NCBI RefSeq assembly: GCF_014695955.1
Contig: NZ_JACJPG010000257.1
Location: forward strand, 1-36,059
Length of the DNA: 36,059 nucleotides
Reading direction: 5' to 3'
From: Leptolyngbya sp. FACHB-36
GTDB lineage: Bacteria > Cyanobacteriota > Cyanobacteriia > Leptolyngbyales > Leptolyngbyaceae
Shown piece after piece: positions 8,223 through 18,014 of this stretch (position 1 is its first letter; each line of letters starts with the position of its first letter). A program made the position numbers and the translations under genes. The notes beneath the pieces are model-generated. The model searched no databases, was not told where the DNA came from, and saw only the letters and a list, made by a program, of their open reading frames with translations.

Positions 8223-8585
8223 ATGGATCGGATGGATGTAATTGATCTGAAGGGAATTCGTGGCTACGGCTATGTAGGCGCTTTGCCAGAAGAGCAGGTG
8301 CTGGGACAGTGGTTTGAGGTAGATGTCAGACTGTGGCTGGATTTGTCCGCTGCTGGGCAGAATGATCGCTTAGACAGCACGTTAGACTACCGCGCCACGA
8401 TCGCGACCGTGCAGCAGCTAATTCAGACCTCCAAGGCAGCACTGCTAGAGCGGTTAGCAACAACGATCGTTGAGGCAGTGTTGCAACCGCCTGTGCAGCA
8501 GGTGCGAGTCAGTCTCTCTAAGCTGACTGCTCCAATTCCAGGCTTCGACGGCAGGATCACCATTGAGCTTACGCGATCCCGCTAA
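8223..8585 (+). CDS. folB: Dihydroneopterin aldolase
   Basis: A 120-aa protein of normal FolB length. FolB converts 7,8-dihydroneopterin to 6-hydroxymethyl-dihydropterin and glycolaldehyde in folate synthesis, as a cytoplasmic octamer in known cases. Visible features are GIRGYGYVGALPEEQ with the pterin-binding glutamate, DSTLDY with the conserved tyrosine (Tyr56), and VSLSKLTAPIPG with the catalytic lysine (Lys100). The ATG at 8223 has GGAGG a few bases upstream; a second ATG at 8232 is possible but is closer to the conserved strand. It stands alone on the plus strand, with a hairpin just downstream. Confidence 0.95.
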   Translation: MDRMDVIDLKGIRGYGYVGALPEEQVLGQWFEVDVRLWLDLSAAGQNDRLDSTLDYRATIATVQQLIQTSKAALLERLATTIVEAVLQPPVQQVRVSLSKLTAPIPGFDGRITIELTRSR

Positions 8586-8610
8586 TACGGCTAGTTCATT
8601 GCAGAATGAA

Positions 8611-8648
8611 GCCCCATGCAACTACCAACTTGGTAGAGTCAATGGGGC
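8611..8648. terminator. Nested hairpin between convergent folB and rsgA
   Basis: An outer 7-bp stem (8611-8617 with 8642-8648) encloses a second perfect inverted repeat (8622-8628 with 8630-8636, realistic loop 3 nt). It sits 26 bp after the folB stop. No strong T-run follows on either strand, so it is a weaker candidate for a bidirectional terminator or an mRNA 3'-end stabiliser. Confidence 0.45.
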
Positions 8649-8802
8649 TAGAGACGCAGTTAGGAGGTATCTCGCTATTCAAATTACCTAGAGAAATTCA
8701 ACTTTGCTGTAACTTTAATAAGTTCTTAAACTCTTAGAGCAATTCGGTTTTGACGGCTGACGTCGCCACTACCACAGAAGGGTTAGCCTGCCTCGGAGCC
8801 TG

Positions 8803-9873
8803 CTATTCATCGTCAGCACTGGATTCGTCAAGTTCATGCCGCAAGCCTTGAAGTTCCTGCTGCTGAACACGGCGCGACGTCCGTCGATACTTCTTCGTCT
8901 CTAGCTTTGGTTCGTACTGCTGCCCCTGACGCGTTGTTTTCAGCTTCAGGTTCGCTTCCTCATCACCCAGTTTGTCTAAGGCTTGCTGCCGGGTAATTGC
9001 CTCGCCTAAAAATTCTAGATAGTGGTCGTAGCGCTCCCAGTTGCCTCGTACAGCGCAATTCGGCTCATCTCGGTGCAGACAATCCGCAAACTGACAGGAT
9101 TGAACCGCAAGCCGCTGACGAACTTCTGGAAAAAGACCTGCAAGGTCCTGCGGTGCAGCATCTAGCTCTGGTTGGTTAAAGCCTGGAGTATCTGCCAGTA
9201 GACCGCCTGAGGGCAACTCAAACAGTTCGACGTGCCGTGTGGTGTGGCGACCGCGCGCCAGCTTACCAGACACCGCCGCAACTCGCAAATCCACGTCTGG
9301 AATTAAGTAATTAATCAAGCTGGATTTGCCGACGCCAGATGGACCAGAGACAACGGTTATTTTCTCATGCAAATGCGATGCTAACTCGACCAGTCCTAAG
9401 TGTTTTCGCACGCTTATAAAGGTAGGCACGTAGCCCCACGTCTGCAAGCGATCGTGCCAGTTGTGCTGCTCCTCTTTCGTGGCCATATCGGACTTACTTA
9501 GGCACAAGCGAACGTCCAATTCCGTCGATTCTGCCTTAATTAAAAAGCGGCTCAACTGGTGAGGATCGAGGGTGGGTTCAACGATCGCAAACACCAGCAG
9601 AATTTGGTCAGCATTGGCGACGGGGGGGCGATCGAGTTCAGAGCGGCGGGGAAATACCTGCGAAATCGCACCGCGCCCATCGATCCAGTCTGGCTCCTCA
9701 ACGGCAACTCGGTCCCCGACCATGACGCGCTGCCCAAGCTTTTTCAGGCGCGATCGACGGGTACAAAGCAGCATCCGTGCCTCGGGCGGATTAAGTTGAA
9801 CCTGATAATAATTCGCCTGGATCGCCAGCACGGTTCCCACCAGGGAAAGCGGGTTTGGCGATGCTGTACTCAT
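8803..9873 (-). CDS. rsgA: Ribosome small-subunit GTPase RsgA
   Basis: A 356-aa circularly permuted GTPase that helps late maturation of the 30S subunit. An OB-fold occupies about 1-95. The permuted GTPase motifs appear in the order G4 (LSKSD, 125-129), G1 (GPSGVGKSS, 177-185), G2 region (GRHTTRH, 208-214) and G3 (DTPG, 228-231). A zinc-binding set follows at Cys260, Cys265, His267 and Cys273. The last 60 residues form a charged tail, common in this family. It lies 3 bp downstream of the TusA-like gene, probably in one transcript with dnaJ. Confidence 0.96.
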   Translation of the reverse strand: MSTASPNPLSLVGTVLAIQANYYQVQLNPPEARMLLCTRRSRLKKLGQRVMVGDRVAVEEPDWIDGRGAISQVFPRRSELDRPPVANADQILLVFAIVEPTLDPHQLSRFLIKAESTELDVRLCLSKSDMATKEEQHNWHDRLQTWGYVPTFISVRKHLGLVELASHLHEKITVVSGPSGVGKSSLINYLIPDVDLRVAAVSGKLARGRHTTRHVELFELPSGGLLADTPGFNQPELDAAPQDLAGLFPEVRQRLAVQSCQFADCLHRDEPNCAVRGNWERYDHYLEFLGEAITRQQALDKLGDEEANLKLKTTRQGQQYEPKLETKKYRRTSRRVQQQELQGLRHELDESSADDE

Positions 9874-9876
9874 ACG

Positions 9877-10143
9877 TCAGCAGTCAGCTGTAGAGGTGAG
9901 GGGTCGTCGAACCTGGATAGCAAAAAAGTCAGAGTGGTCCTCGATTTGCTCAATGCCATATCCTTCCATCGTCAGGCTGTCTGGAACTTGCTCGATCGGC
10001 TCACCCGGATCGAGCCAAACTTCCAGCAGCGAACCGGGCGGCAGTTGCTCTAGACGCAGCTTGGTCCGCACGAAGTTAATTGGGCAGGGCGTACCCCGCA
10101 GATCGAGTTGAGCGTCGGGGCGCGCAGTGTCTGACTGGTTCAT
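9877..10143 (-). CDS. TusA/SirA-family small sulfur-carrier-like protein
   Basis: An 88-aa protein with the TusA fold signature: [33 protein letters not shown] is split over beta strand, Cys20 and helix. The Cys-Pro pair is present, but the usual CPxP second proline is replaced (CPIN), so it may not be a classical 2-thiouridine sulfur relay protein. Its start overlaps the dnaJ stop by 4 bp (ATGA) and rsgA follows after 3 bp, indicating translational coupling. From memory, a small SirA-like gene between dnaJ and rsgA is a recurring cyanobacterial arrangement. Partner and sulfur acceptor are unknown. Confidence 0.85.
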   Translation of the reverse strand: MNQSDTARPDAQLDLRGTPCPINFVRTKLRLEQLPPGSLLEVWLDPGEPIEQVPDSLTMEGYGIEQIEDHSDFFAIQVRRPLTSTADC

Positions 10144-11273
10144 CCGCCGAACACCTTGCCAAAAAATCCTTCAATCCCGCCCTTTCCCACGCGATCGCCC
10201 CGCAGCTTCGCCAATTTCTCTAGCAGCTCTCGCTCTTCTGGTGAGATTCGGGTAGGAATCTCTACCTGAATCGTAATTAAGTGGTCACCTCGGCTCACCG
10301 GATTGCCCAGTTTGGGAACGCCTTTGCCTTCTAGAGTCAGCACTTTGTCTGGTTGAATTCCAGGCGGGATTAGCAGTTCCTGCGGACCGTCCACCGTGTT
10401 GATCTCGGTTCGACAGCCTAAAATGGCTTGCAAGTAGCTGATTTTCAGCTCCGACAAGATATTAATACCTTCCCGCTGAAATTCAGCGTCCTCGTTGACA
10501 AACAGGTAAACGTATAAGTCTCCTGCAGGACCGCTGCGCTGCCCCGTGTCTCCCTCACCCGAAACGCGTAGTCGTGTACCGTTGTCGACTCCAGCAGGAA
10601 TCGTAATCTTCAGCTTCTTCGTTTCCTGCCGCTGTCCATTACCGCTGCAAACTTCGCACTTATCCTCGATCATCTGACCCGTGCCATTGCAGGTCGGACA
10701 AACCGAAACTTGGGTAAAGCTGCCGAACGGCGTGCGGGTGGCGCGACGGACCTGACCTGCTCCGTTGCAGGTAGTACAGGTGCGAGGGCGAGTTCCTGGC
10801 TTTGCTCCCGAACCGCTACACGTGGTACAGGTTTCCAGATGGCTGATCCGAATTTCTTTTTCGCCGCCAAACACCGCTTCGCGGAAATCCAGTTTTAGAT
10901 CCAGTCGCAGATCATCGCCGCGAACCGGACCGCTACGACGACGAGCAGTTTGCGTACCCATGCCGCCCGAAAAGCCGCTAAAAAAGCTTTCAAAGATATC
11001 GGCGAATCCGCCCATATCACCGAAGTCCTGGAAACCACTTGCTCCAACGCCAGAGCTGACACCTGCCTCACCAAAACGATCGAAGCGTTCGCGAGTCTCC
11101 GGTTCAGACAGCACTTCGTAAGCCCGGTTAATTTCTTTAAACCGATCCTCCGCCCCCGGCTCTTTATTGACATCCGGGTGGTATTTGCGGGCTAAACGCC
11201 GATAGGCACGCTTGATCTCCTCCTTATCGGCGTCACGGGAAACACCAAGAATTTCGTAGTAGTCACGAGCCAT
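10140..11273 (-). CDS. dnaJ: Chaperone DnaJ (type I Hsp40)
   Basis: A 377-aa full-length type I J protein that delivers substrates to DnaK and stimulates its ATPase. The J domain (about 4-68) carries HPD at 32-34. A Gly/Phe-rich region (about 70-105) follows, then four CxxCxGxG zinc repeats (149-156, 166-173, 192-199, 206-213), two beta-barrel C-terminal domains and a Gly-rich end. It lies 112 bp downstream of dnaK on the same strand and overlaps the TusA-like start by 4 bp. Confidence 0.97.
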   Translation of the reverse strand: MARDYYEILGVSRDADKEEIKRAYRRLARKYHPDVNKEPGAEDRFKEINRAYEVLSEPETRERFDRFGEAGVSSGVGASGFQDFGDMGGFADIFESFFSGFSGGMGTQTARRRSGPVRGDDLRLDLKLDFREAVFGGEKEIRISHLETCTTCSGSGAKPGTRPRTCTTCNGAGQVRRATRTPFGSFTQVSVCPTCNGTGQMIEDKCEVCSGNGQRQETKKLKITIPAGVDNGTRLRVSGEGDTGQRSGPAGDLYVYLFVNEDAEFQREGINILSELKISYLQAILGCRTEINTVDGPQELLIPPGIQPDKVLTLEGKGVPKLGNPVSRGDHLITIQVEIPTRISPEERELLEKLAKLRGDRVGKGGIEGFFGKVFGG

Positions 11274-11340
11274 AGAGTGCTGCTTCGAGGGGTAAAGGGA
11301 TGTGTGGGGCTAAATCACTAACAGACTGGGGGTCGGGTTT

Positions 11341-11362
11341 GGGGTGTTGCTCATCACACCCC
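11341..11362. other. Hairpin in the dnaK-dnaJ spacer
   Basis: A 7-bp perfect GC-rich stem (11341-11347 with 11356-11362) with an 8-nt loop lies 23 bp after the dnaK stop. There is no T-run on the minus strand, so it looks more like an mRNA processing or stability element than a terminator. Confidence 0.4.
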
Positions 11363-11385
11363 ATCCCTTCATCCACACTCTATCT

Positions 11386-13335
11386 CTAATCTACCGCTTC
11401 GTAATCGGCGGTAATGGTGGCGTCGTTATCTAAGCTGTCATCATCGTCTAAACCTGAAGGCGTCTGTTGAGGAGCAATTACAGTATCGCTGCCGTAATCG
11501 TCGAGATGCTCAGAGCTGTTCACTTGGCTTTGACGGTAAATGTTTTCTCCAATTGCTAGCAGGGTTTGCCGGAAGACTTCAAGCAGGTGCTCTACGGTGT
11601 CCACCTTAGCCGCCGGATCATTAAACGCGGCTTTGAGTTCTGTGGCCCGATCGTTCGCCTGAGCTTTGAGATCCTCGGCAATCAGTTCACTATTGTCGCG
11701 GAGAGTAACCTCATAGCTGTAGAACAATGCATCTGCCTGATTCTTCTTCTCAATCAGCTTCTGGCGCTTAAGGTCGTCTTCGGCGTAGAGTTCAGCTTCC
11801 TGCCGCATTCGATCGATCTCCGTCGAGCTGAGTCCACCCGTATTAGTGATGGAGACGCTTTGTGCCCGTCCCGTGCCTTTGTCTAGCGCCGAAACTTTCA
11901 AAATTCCGTTCGCGTCGATGTCGTAGGACACTTCGATTTGAGGTACTCCCCGAGGAGCGGGAGGAATGCCATTAAGCTGAAACTTCCCTAAGCTCTTGTT
12001 GTCCTTTGCCATCGCCCGTTCGCCTTGCAGGACGTGGATCTCCACCGAAGTTTGTCCGTCCGTCGCCGTGGAAAACACCTGCGTTTTACTGGTGGGGATC
12101 GTCGTATTGCGCTCAATGATGCGCGTAAAGACTTCGCCTAGAGTTTCAATACCCAACGACAGCGGTGTCACATCTAGCAGCAGCAAATCTTTCACTTCGC
12201 CGCCCAGAACGCCGGCCTGAATTGCCGCTCCTAGCGCCACGGCTTCGTCAGGATTAACAGAGCGATCGGGCGGTTTGCCGTTAAAGTAGCTGCGAATTGC
12301 ATTTTGCACGGCTGGAATTCGCGTTGAGCCACCGACGAGAAGGATTCGATCAATCTCGTCGATTTCTAAGTTCGCATCTTTCAGCGCTTGGGCAGTGGGT
12401 TCAATCGTGCTTTCCACCAGATGATTGACGAGTTCCTCAAACTTAGCGCGAGTTAACTCAGTCTCTAAATGCTTTGGTCCAGTTTCGTCTGCGGTGATGA
12501 ACGGTAAATTGATCGACGTAGTCAGCGTGCCAGACAGCTCAATTTTGGCTTTTTCAGCCGCTTCACGCAGGCGTTGTAGCGCCATTTTGTCGACAGATAG
12601 ATCGATGCCTTCCTGCTGCTTGAAGTCCTCGATCATCCAGCGCACAATGCAGTCATCAAAGTCATCGCCGCCCAAGTGGTTGTTGCCGGACGTTGCCTTT
12701 ACCTCGAAGACGCCATCGCCCATTTGCAGAATGGACACGTCGAAGGTACCGCCTCCCAAGTCAAACACCAGGATGCACTGGTCCTGGTCCTGCTTTTCCA
12801 TGCCGTACGCCAAAGCTGCCGCTGTTGGCTCGTTGATGATGCGCAGCACTTCCAAGCCTGCGATCGTTCCCGCGTCCTTGGTTGCCTGTCGCTGTGCATC
12901 ACTAAAGTAGGCAGGAACAGTAATGACTGCCTGTTGCACAGGCTCTCCCAGGTAGTTCTCGGCGTCCTGCTTCAGTTTCTGCAGTACCATCGCCGAGATT
13001 TCCTGCGGCGTAAAATTACGTCCCCGAATTTGCACATCTACGGTATCGTCTTTTCCCTTGACGCAGGTGTAGGGAACGCGGGAACGCTCTAGCTCTGTAT
13101 CTTCCCAGCGGCGACCGATAAAGCGCTTGATGCTGAAAACCGTATTTTCGGCATTCGTCACAGCTTGCCGCTTCGCCAGTTGACCAACGAGGCGATCGCC
13201 TGACTTACCAAATCCGACAATGCTGGGAGTTGTCCGTCCGCCTTCAGAGTTAGAAATCACGTTGGGTTGATTCAACTCCAACACGGCAACGCAGCTATTT
13301 GTCGTGCCTAGGTCGATCCCGATGACTTTTCCCAT
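11386..13335 (-). CDS. dnaK: Hsp70 chaperone DnaK (DnaK1-like paralogue)
   Basis: A 649-aa Hsp70. The nucleotide-binding domain runs about 1-380 with [10 protein letters not shown] (phosphate 1), [12 protein letters not shown] (phosphate 2) and [12 protein letters not shown] (adenosine). The hydrophobic interdomain linker [14 protein letters not shown] follows, then the beta substrate-binding domain and a helical lid. The acidic tail ends in ADYEAVD, without the DVIDADF-type tail seen in the second dnaK of this window. Linkage to grpE (146 bp upstream) and dnaJ downstream fits the cyanobacterial grpE-dnaK1 arrangement (as in Synechocystis); dnaK1 naming rests on this synteny. Hsp70s fold and refold proteins in an ATP cycle with DnaJ and GrpE. 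Confidence 0.96.
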   Translation of the reverse strand: MGKVIGIDLGTTNSCVAVLELNQPNVISNSEGGRTTPSIVGFGKSGDRLVGQLAKRQAVTNAENTVFSIKRFIGRRWEDTELERSRVPYTCVKGKDDTVDVQIRGRNFTPQEISAMVLQKLKQDAENYLGEPVQQAVITVPAYFSDAQRQATKDAGTIAGLEVLRIINEPTAAALAYGMEKQDQDQCILVFDLGGGTFDVSILQMGDGVFEVKATSGNNHLGGDDFDDCIVRWMIEDFKQQEGIDLSVDKMALQRLREAAEKAKIELSGTLTTSINLPFITADETGPKHLETELTRAKFEELVNHLVESTIEPTAQALKDANLEIDEIDRILLVGGSTRIPAVQNAIRSYFNGKPPDRSVNPDEAVALGAAIQAGVLGGEVKDLLLLDVTPLSLGIETLGEVFTRIIERNTTIPTSKTQVFSTATDGQTSVEIHVLQGERAMAKDNKSLGKFQLNGIPPAPRGVPQIEVSYDIDANGILKVSALDKGTGRAQSVSITNTGGLSSTEIDRMRQEAELYAEDDLKRQKLIEKKNQADALFYSYEVTLRDNSELIAEDLKAQANDRATELKAAFNDPAAKVDTVEHLLEVFRQTLLAIGENIYRQSQVNSSEHLDDYGSDTVIAPQQTPSGLDDDDSLDNDATITADYEAVD

Positions 13336-13481
13336 AGCGAGTGGCGATAAAAGGACGCAGCGTGAATGGTGTTCGTTTCGATGACAGGCTTTATGGGACT
13401 ATTCCACAATTGTCGAGCAATTCCGTCAACCTGATCGAGAATATTCCCACGTTGCCGTGGAAGCGATCGTCGGAGATGGAA

Positions 13482-14219
13482 TTAGCCATCTTGCACACCT
13501 TGATCAGACTCATCGGACACTGCCGCTGGCTCTGGAGCCGCTGCAACTTTGACTAATGCATGACGCAGCACCCGCTCGCCTAGCATGTACCCGCGCTGCA
13601 ACTCCTCCAGCACCGTGCCTTCGGGATACTCATCACTTGGCTGCCGCATCACCGCTTCGTGCAGATTGGGATCAAATTCTTTGCCTTCCGATCGCATTGG
13701 AGCGACTCCAATGCGCTTGAGGCAATCCACTAGCTGCTTGTAGACACTCTGATAACTTTTATGAATCGTGGTTTCTTGATCGGTTTGCGGTTTGATGTGC
13801 GATCGAGCACGTTCAAAGTTGTCAACAACCGGCAACAGTTCATTAATTGTGGAGCACTTAACCTGCTGCTCCAAATCTTCCCGCTCTCGCTGCGTGCGTT
13901 TGCGATAGTTATCAAAGTCTGCCGCAATTCGCACACATTGCCCCGTTCGCTCTTCTACCTGCGCTCTAAGTGCTGCAATTTCGTTCTGTAACTCAGCGAT
14001 GACACCAGTCTGTTGATCGGTATCCAAATTACCTACCGATCCTGCCACATCTGCGCCGTTCGCTGAATCGACAACAGTGGCTGCTTCAGTTTGCACATCT
14101 ACTTGAGCATCTGGCGTCGCATCTTCACTCTGTCCTTCAAACGACTCCGCAGTTGCGGCATCCGAGGAACCGACAGTTGAATGTTGTGCACCACCTAGCT
14201 GATTTTCTTCATCAATCAT
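13482..14219 (-). CDS. grpE: Nucleotide exchange factor GrpE
   Basis: A 245-aa protein; GrpE releases ADP from DnaK. An acidic, Gln/Asp/Ala-rich, probably disordered N-terminus (1-70) is longer than in E. coli. The dimerising long helix (about 75-135, with [16 protein letters not shown]) comes next, followed by the beta domain with [19 protein letters not shown] and a [15 protein letters not shown] stretch. It starts at ATG 14219 and is the first gene of the minus-strand chaperone run, so the promoter should lie in 14220-14704. Confidence 0.96.
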   Translation of the reverse strand: MIDEENQLGGAQHSTVGSSDAATAESFEGQSEDATPDAQVDVQTEAATVVDSANGADVAGSVGNLDTDQQTGVIAELQNEIAALRAQVEERTGQCVRIAADFDNYRKRTQREREDLEQQVKCSTINELLPVVDNFERARSHIKPQTDQETTIHKSYQSVYKQLVDCLKRIGVAPMRSEGKEFDPNLHEAVMRQPSDEYPEGTVLEELQRGYMLGERVLRHALVKVAAAPEPAAVSDESDQGVQDG

Positions 14220-14704
14220 TACGGCGTAACCCCAATCCTGAAGGCTGTTTACTTGGCTACCAAACTTATCCTATACGCTATAGGGAGAACGCGACCGCAG
14301 GAGTTAAAACCTCCGCAGTTTACTTGTGTCTCGTCTTTAACTGTAGTTCAAATTTTTGATCGCTGCCCAGTGCAATCGAGCCTTATGACTCATCAGCCAG
14401 CTACCCAGTAGCATGAGCATCAACTGAGCGCTACTGCGAAGAGTGACTTCTTGTAGTTATTTGAGTCTAGGTTTTGATTTGGGTGAAAGAGCAGGGGATC
14501 ACAACCGACTGTCGAACGAAGGCAGCTGTAGCGGGTATTATCAAAGGAACCTAGATAGTTGAGCTGTAGATTTGTAACTGTCCATTGCCGCCGGACTGCT
14601 CAATTTAACCATTCAGCTAAAGCAGTCGCTTAGTTAAAGTAGCTGCCTTTGTCGAGCCTCGCTCAAGATCTGGGAATGTTCTAAGGAGTTCTTCTTCACC
14701 CGCC
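14220..14704. promoter_or_regulatory. Divergent grpE / pilB promoter region
   Basis: A 485-bp spacer between divergent grpE and pilB, with no credible ORF or RNA gene. On the grpE side, the minus strand carries an AT-rich TATAGCGTATAGG stretch around 14268-14284 that could hold a -10 box. A short bulged inverted repeat (GCAGG AG.../...CCTCCGC, about 14297-14316) would lie upstream of it. No CIRCE (TTAGCACTC-N9-GAGTGCTAA) was found. Near pilB, AAGGAG at 14682-14687 is 17 bp before the ATG, too far to be a normal ribosome-binding site. Confidence 0.5.
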
Positions 14705-16702
14705 ATGGCTAATTCCTCATCGCCGCGCCGCGCCCTTGTTGTTCAAAATAATTTCTCTCCATTTGGAAATAAACTGGTTCAGTCGGGCTACGTCAACAAC
14801 GACCAGATGCAGCAGGCACTGATCGAGAGCCGTAAGTCGGGAAGACCTCTACTAGATGTTCTAGAAAGCATCACAGGCCAGCAACTTCCGCCAGAGCTGC
14901 TGCGGCAGTACAAAAAGCAACAGCTGTTCGAACTAAAGATTCTCTACGGGGTCGAGTCGCTCGATCCGGAAATCAATCAAATTCCAACCAGTCAAGTCGG
15001 GGAATTGATCGGATCGCTAATTTCGATCGATCTCTGTCGTCGCTACCGCATGGTGCCGCTATCCAAGAGCGAGGGACAGCCGCCGTTTGTTCTAGTAGCA
15101 ATGGTCGCTCCAGACAACCTAGAGGCCCAAGACGTTCTGAACGGAATTCTCCGTCAGCAGGGACTGGCGTTACAGCGATTGGTCATTACGGCTGAAGACT
15201 ACCAACGTCTGATCAACAACTATCTAGACGAGCAAGTCGAGCGACAGAAGCAAATCGAGGCAGAATCCAAGGTTGATGTGCAAGCCGATCTGGAAGGATT
15301 GGGCTACCTAGACCTGCAAGAGGCATCTGATGACGCCGAAGCCAACCTAGATGTCTCCGATGCTGAAGCCGCACCAATCATTGCCTTGGTCAACAAAATT
15401 ATGATCAAAGCGCTACAAGAAGGTGTGTCTGACATCCATATCGAGCCACAAGAAGACAACCTGCGCGTTCGCTTTCGTAAAGATGGCGTGCTGCGAGAGG
15501 CGTTTGATTATTTCCCCAAGAAGATTATTCCTGCCGTAACGGCGCGATTTAAAATCATCGCCCAGCTAGACATTGCGGAGCGTCGCTTACCACAGGATGG
15601 TCGCATTCGCCGCGTCTACGATGGACGTAAAATCGATTTCCGGGTCAGCACGCTGCCTAGCCGTTACGGAGAGAAAGTGGTGCTGCGAATTCTGGACAAT
15701 GAGGCCACGCAGCTAGGACTGGATAAGCTGATTGCCGATCCAACCTCACTGCAAACCGTGCAAGAAATGGTCCGCCGCCCGTTCGGGTTGATCCTAGTGA
15801 CAGGACCAACGGGATCAGGAAAAACGACGACGCTGTATTCGGCACTGGCAGAGCGCAACGAGCCGGGCGTTAATATTAGTACGGTGGAAGACCCGATCGA
15901 GTACTCCTTACCGGGTCTAACGCAGGTGCAGGTGATTCGCGAGAAAGGCATGGACTTTGCCGTGATTCTACGTGCTTTCTTGCGGCAGGACCCAGACGTC
16001 ATTCTGGTGGGTGAGACGCGAGACCGGGAAACCGCTAAGACCGCGATCGAAGCTGCTCTGACCGGACACTTAGTCTTGACTACGCTGCACACCAATGACG
16101 CAGCAGGCGCGATCGCTCGCCTCGACGAAATGGAAGTGGAGCCGTTCATGGTGTCTGGGGCGTTGATTGGAGTGGTGGCTCAGCGTCTGGTGCGCCGGGT
16201 CTGTGACGAGTGCCGCCTTCCCTACACGCCTAATAAAAACGAACTGGCGCGCTTTGGCTTATCGACAGGCCGAGATGGGGAGCTGATGCTGTTCAGAGCA
16301 AACACCCTTCAACCTAATGAAATTCAGGAAGCAAAAACTCGAAACCAGCTTTGTCAGAAGTGCGGTGGCGTTGGCTACAAGGGACGCTGCGGCGTCTACG
16401 AAGTCATGCGCGTTACTGAACGTTTGCAAACCTTAATCACGAGTGGTGCCCCTACAGAAACCCTTAAGGAAGCCGCTGTAGAAGAAGGAATGCAGACCCT
16501 ATTGGCGTACAGCTTAAGCTTAGTTCGTCAGGGCTTAACAACCCTTGACGAAGTTGAGCGGGTAACGTTCACCGATAGCGGTTTAGAGGCAGAGCTAAAA
16601 GCAAAACGCAAGAGTGCTCTTTCCTGCCGGACGTGTAGTGCGGACCTGAAGCAGGAGTGGCTGGATTGCCCCTACTGCATGACGCCTCGCTTCCAGGAGT
16701 AG
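14705..16702 (+). CDS. pilB: Type IV pilus extension ATPase PilB
   Basis: A 665-aa GspE/PulE ATPase that drives pilin assembly at the inner membrane. An N-terminal MshEN-like domain (about 15-170) precedes the ATPase core with Walker A GPTGSGKTT (367-375), Asp box around VEDPIEY, Walker B DVILVGETRD (431-440) and His box HLVLTTLHTNDAA. The family tetracysteine zinc site is C500, C503, C550, C553. Unusually, a short C-terminal extension adds CxxC-x10-CxxC (C641, C644, C655, C658), a second zinc-ribbon-like module. pilT and pilC follow on the same strand. In cyanobacteria PilB1 is needed for thick pili, twitching or hormogonium gliding and DNA uptake. Confidence 0.96.
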   Translation: MANSSSPRRALVVQNNFSPFGNKLVQSGYVNNDQMQQALIESRKSGRPLLDVLESITGQQLPPELLRQYKKQQLFELKILYGVESLDPEINQIPTSQVGELIGSLISIDLCRRYRMVPLSKSEGQPPFVLVAMVAPDNLEAQDVLNGILRQQGLALQRLVITAEDYQRLINNYLDEQVERQKQIEAESKVDVQADLEGLGYLDLQEASDDAEANLDVSDAEAAPIIALVNKIMIKALQEGVSDIHIEPQEDNLRVRFRKDGVLREAFDYFPKKIIPAVTARFKIIAQLDIAERRLPQDGRIRRVYDGRKIDFRVSTLPSRYGEKVVLRILDNEATQLGLDKLIADPTSLQTVQEMVRRPFGLILVTGPTGSGKTTTLYSALAERNEPGVNISTVEDPIEYSLPGLTQVQVIREKGMDFAVILRAFLRQDPDVILVGETRDRETAKTAIEAALTGHLVLTTLHTNDAAGAIARLDEMEVEPFMVSGALIGVVAQRLVRRVCDECRLPYTPNKNELARFGLSTGRDGELMLFRANTLQPNEIQEAKTRNQLCQKCGGVGYKGRCGVYEVMRVTERLQTLITSGAPTETLKEAAVEEGMQTLLAYSLSLVRQGLTTLDEVERVTFTDSGLEAELKAKRKSALSCRTCSADLKQEWLDCPYCMTPRFQE

Positions 16703-16755
16703 TAAATAGCGCCTGAGCAGCTTCTCTAACTGCAAGGAGAATTGCACACGAGTTC

Positions 16756-16771
16756 GCTGTCCCTTGACAGC
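16756..16771. other. Small hairpin in the pilB-pilT spacer
   Basis: A 6-bp perfect stem (16756-16761 with 16766-16771) with a 4-nt loop sits within the 186-bp spacer. No T-run follows. It could be an mRNA processing site; it may also be chance. Confidence 0.3.
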
Positions 16772-16888
16772 CAATTTGGATTTGATGGGTAGACTGATCT
16801 CTAACTTGGTTCATAGGCAGTCAGGCAGCTTGGTTCAGGCAGTGCCAGTCCGTAATCACAAACACCCCTCGTCAAAGGAGCAAGCCCC

Positions 16889-18001
16889 ATGGAGTTGATG
16901 ATTGAAGATTTGATGGAGCAGTTGATTGAAATGGGCGGCTCCGACTTGCACTTAACCGCAGGTCTGCCGCCCTATTTCCGCATCAGCGGTCATCTGCAAC
17001 CGATCGGAGACCAAGCCTTGACGGCTGAAGAGTGCCAGCGGCTCATCTTCAGTATGTTGAACAACACGCAGCGCAAAAACCTAGAGCAGAACTGGGAGCT
17101 AGACTGCTCCTACGGCGTTCGCGGACTAGCACGCTTCCGCGTCAACGTTTACAAAGACCGTGGCACGTATGCTGCCTGTCTGCGAGCGCTTAGCTCCAAA
17201 ATTCCGAACTTTGACAAGCTGGGACTGCCCGATGTCGTGCGGGAAATGTCGGAGAAGCCCAGAGGCTTGATTTTGGTGACAGGACCCACCGGCTCAGGAA
17301 AAACTACAACGCTGGCTGCCATGATCGACTTGATCAATCGCACGCGAGCAGAACACATTCTGACGATCGAAGACCCGATCGAGTTTGTCTACGAACCGCT
17401 CAAGAGCTTGATTCACCAGCGGCAATTAGGGGAAGATACCAAGAGTTTCGCGAACGCGCTAAGAGCCGCGCTGCGGGAAGATCCAGACATTATTCTGGTG
17501 GGCGAGATGCGGGACTTAGAAACAATTTCGCTGGCAATCTCGGCAGCAGAAACGGGTCACTTGGTCTTCGGTACCCTGCACACCAGTTCCGCTGCCCAAA
17601 CCGTGGACCGAATGATCGACGTGTTCCCTTCTGAGCGGCAAACTCAGGTGCGGGTGCAGTTGTCAAACTCCCTCGTAGCGGTGTTCAGCCAAACGCTAGC
17701 ACCCAGAAAAAATCCCAAACCGGGTGAGTATGGTCGGATCATGGCGCAGGAAATCATGATCGTGACGCCCGCAATCGCAAACTTGATTCGGGAAGGTAAA
17801 ACTGCCCAAATTTACTCGGCAATTCAAACCGGGGGTAAGCTGGGAATGCAAACGCTGGAGAAAGTGCTGGCTGACCTGTATCGGGCTGGCAGCATCACGT
17901 TTGAGACCGCGATGTCGAAGACGTCTCGTCCAGACGAACTCCAACGCCTCATTGGAGGAATGCCAGCGGCAGGTGCTCAGACGGGAACTGCACGACGCTA
18001 G
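16889..18001 (+). CDS. pilT: Type IV pilus retraction ATPase PilT
   Basis: A 370-aa PilT-type hexameric ATPase that depolymerises the pilus for twitching. The ATG at 16889 has AAGGAG 7-8 bp upstream. An N-terminal PAS-like domain (about 1-100, GGSDLHLTAGLPPYFRISG) precedes the RecA core with Walker A GPTGSGKTT (132-140), EDPIEFVY (161-168), Walker B DPDIILVGEMRD (198-209) and His box HLVFGTLHTSSA (224-235). Length is normal. It lies between pilB and pilC, the usual cyanobacterial pilB1-pilT1-pilC order, so motor extension, retraction and platform genes may share a transcript. Confidence 0.97.
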   Translation: MELMIEDLMEQLIEMGGSDLHLTAGLPPYFRISGHLQPIGDQALTAEECQRLIFSMLNNTQRKNLEQNWELDCSYGVRGLARFRVNVYKDRGTYAACLRALSSKIPNFDKLGLPDVVREMSEKPRGLILVTGPTGSGKTTTLAAMIDLINRTRAEHILTIEDPIEFVYEPLKSLIHQRQLGEDTKSFANALRAALREDPDIILVGEMRDLETISLAISAAETGHLVFGTLHTSSAAQTVDRMIDVFPSERQTQVRVQLSNSLVAVFSQTLAPRKNPKPGEYGRIMAQEIMIVTPAIANLIREGKTAQIYSAIQTGGKLGMQTLEKVLADLYRAGSITFETAMSKTSRPDELQRLIGGMPAAGAQTGTARR

Positions 18002-18014
18002 CTTTGTGACAATC

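Noticed and set aside
14220-14704. CIRCE operator for HrcA upstream of grpE
   Set aside because: The TTAGCACTC-N9-GAGTGCTAA pattern is absent; GAGTGAC and GAGCGCT words do not form the inverted repeat.
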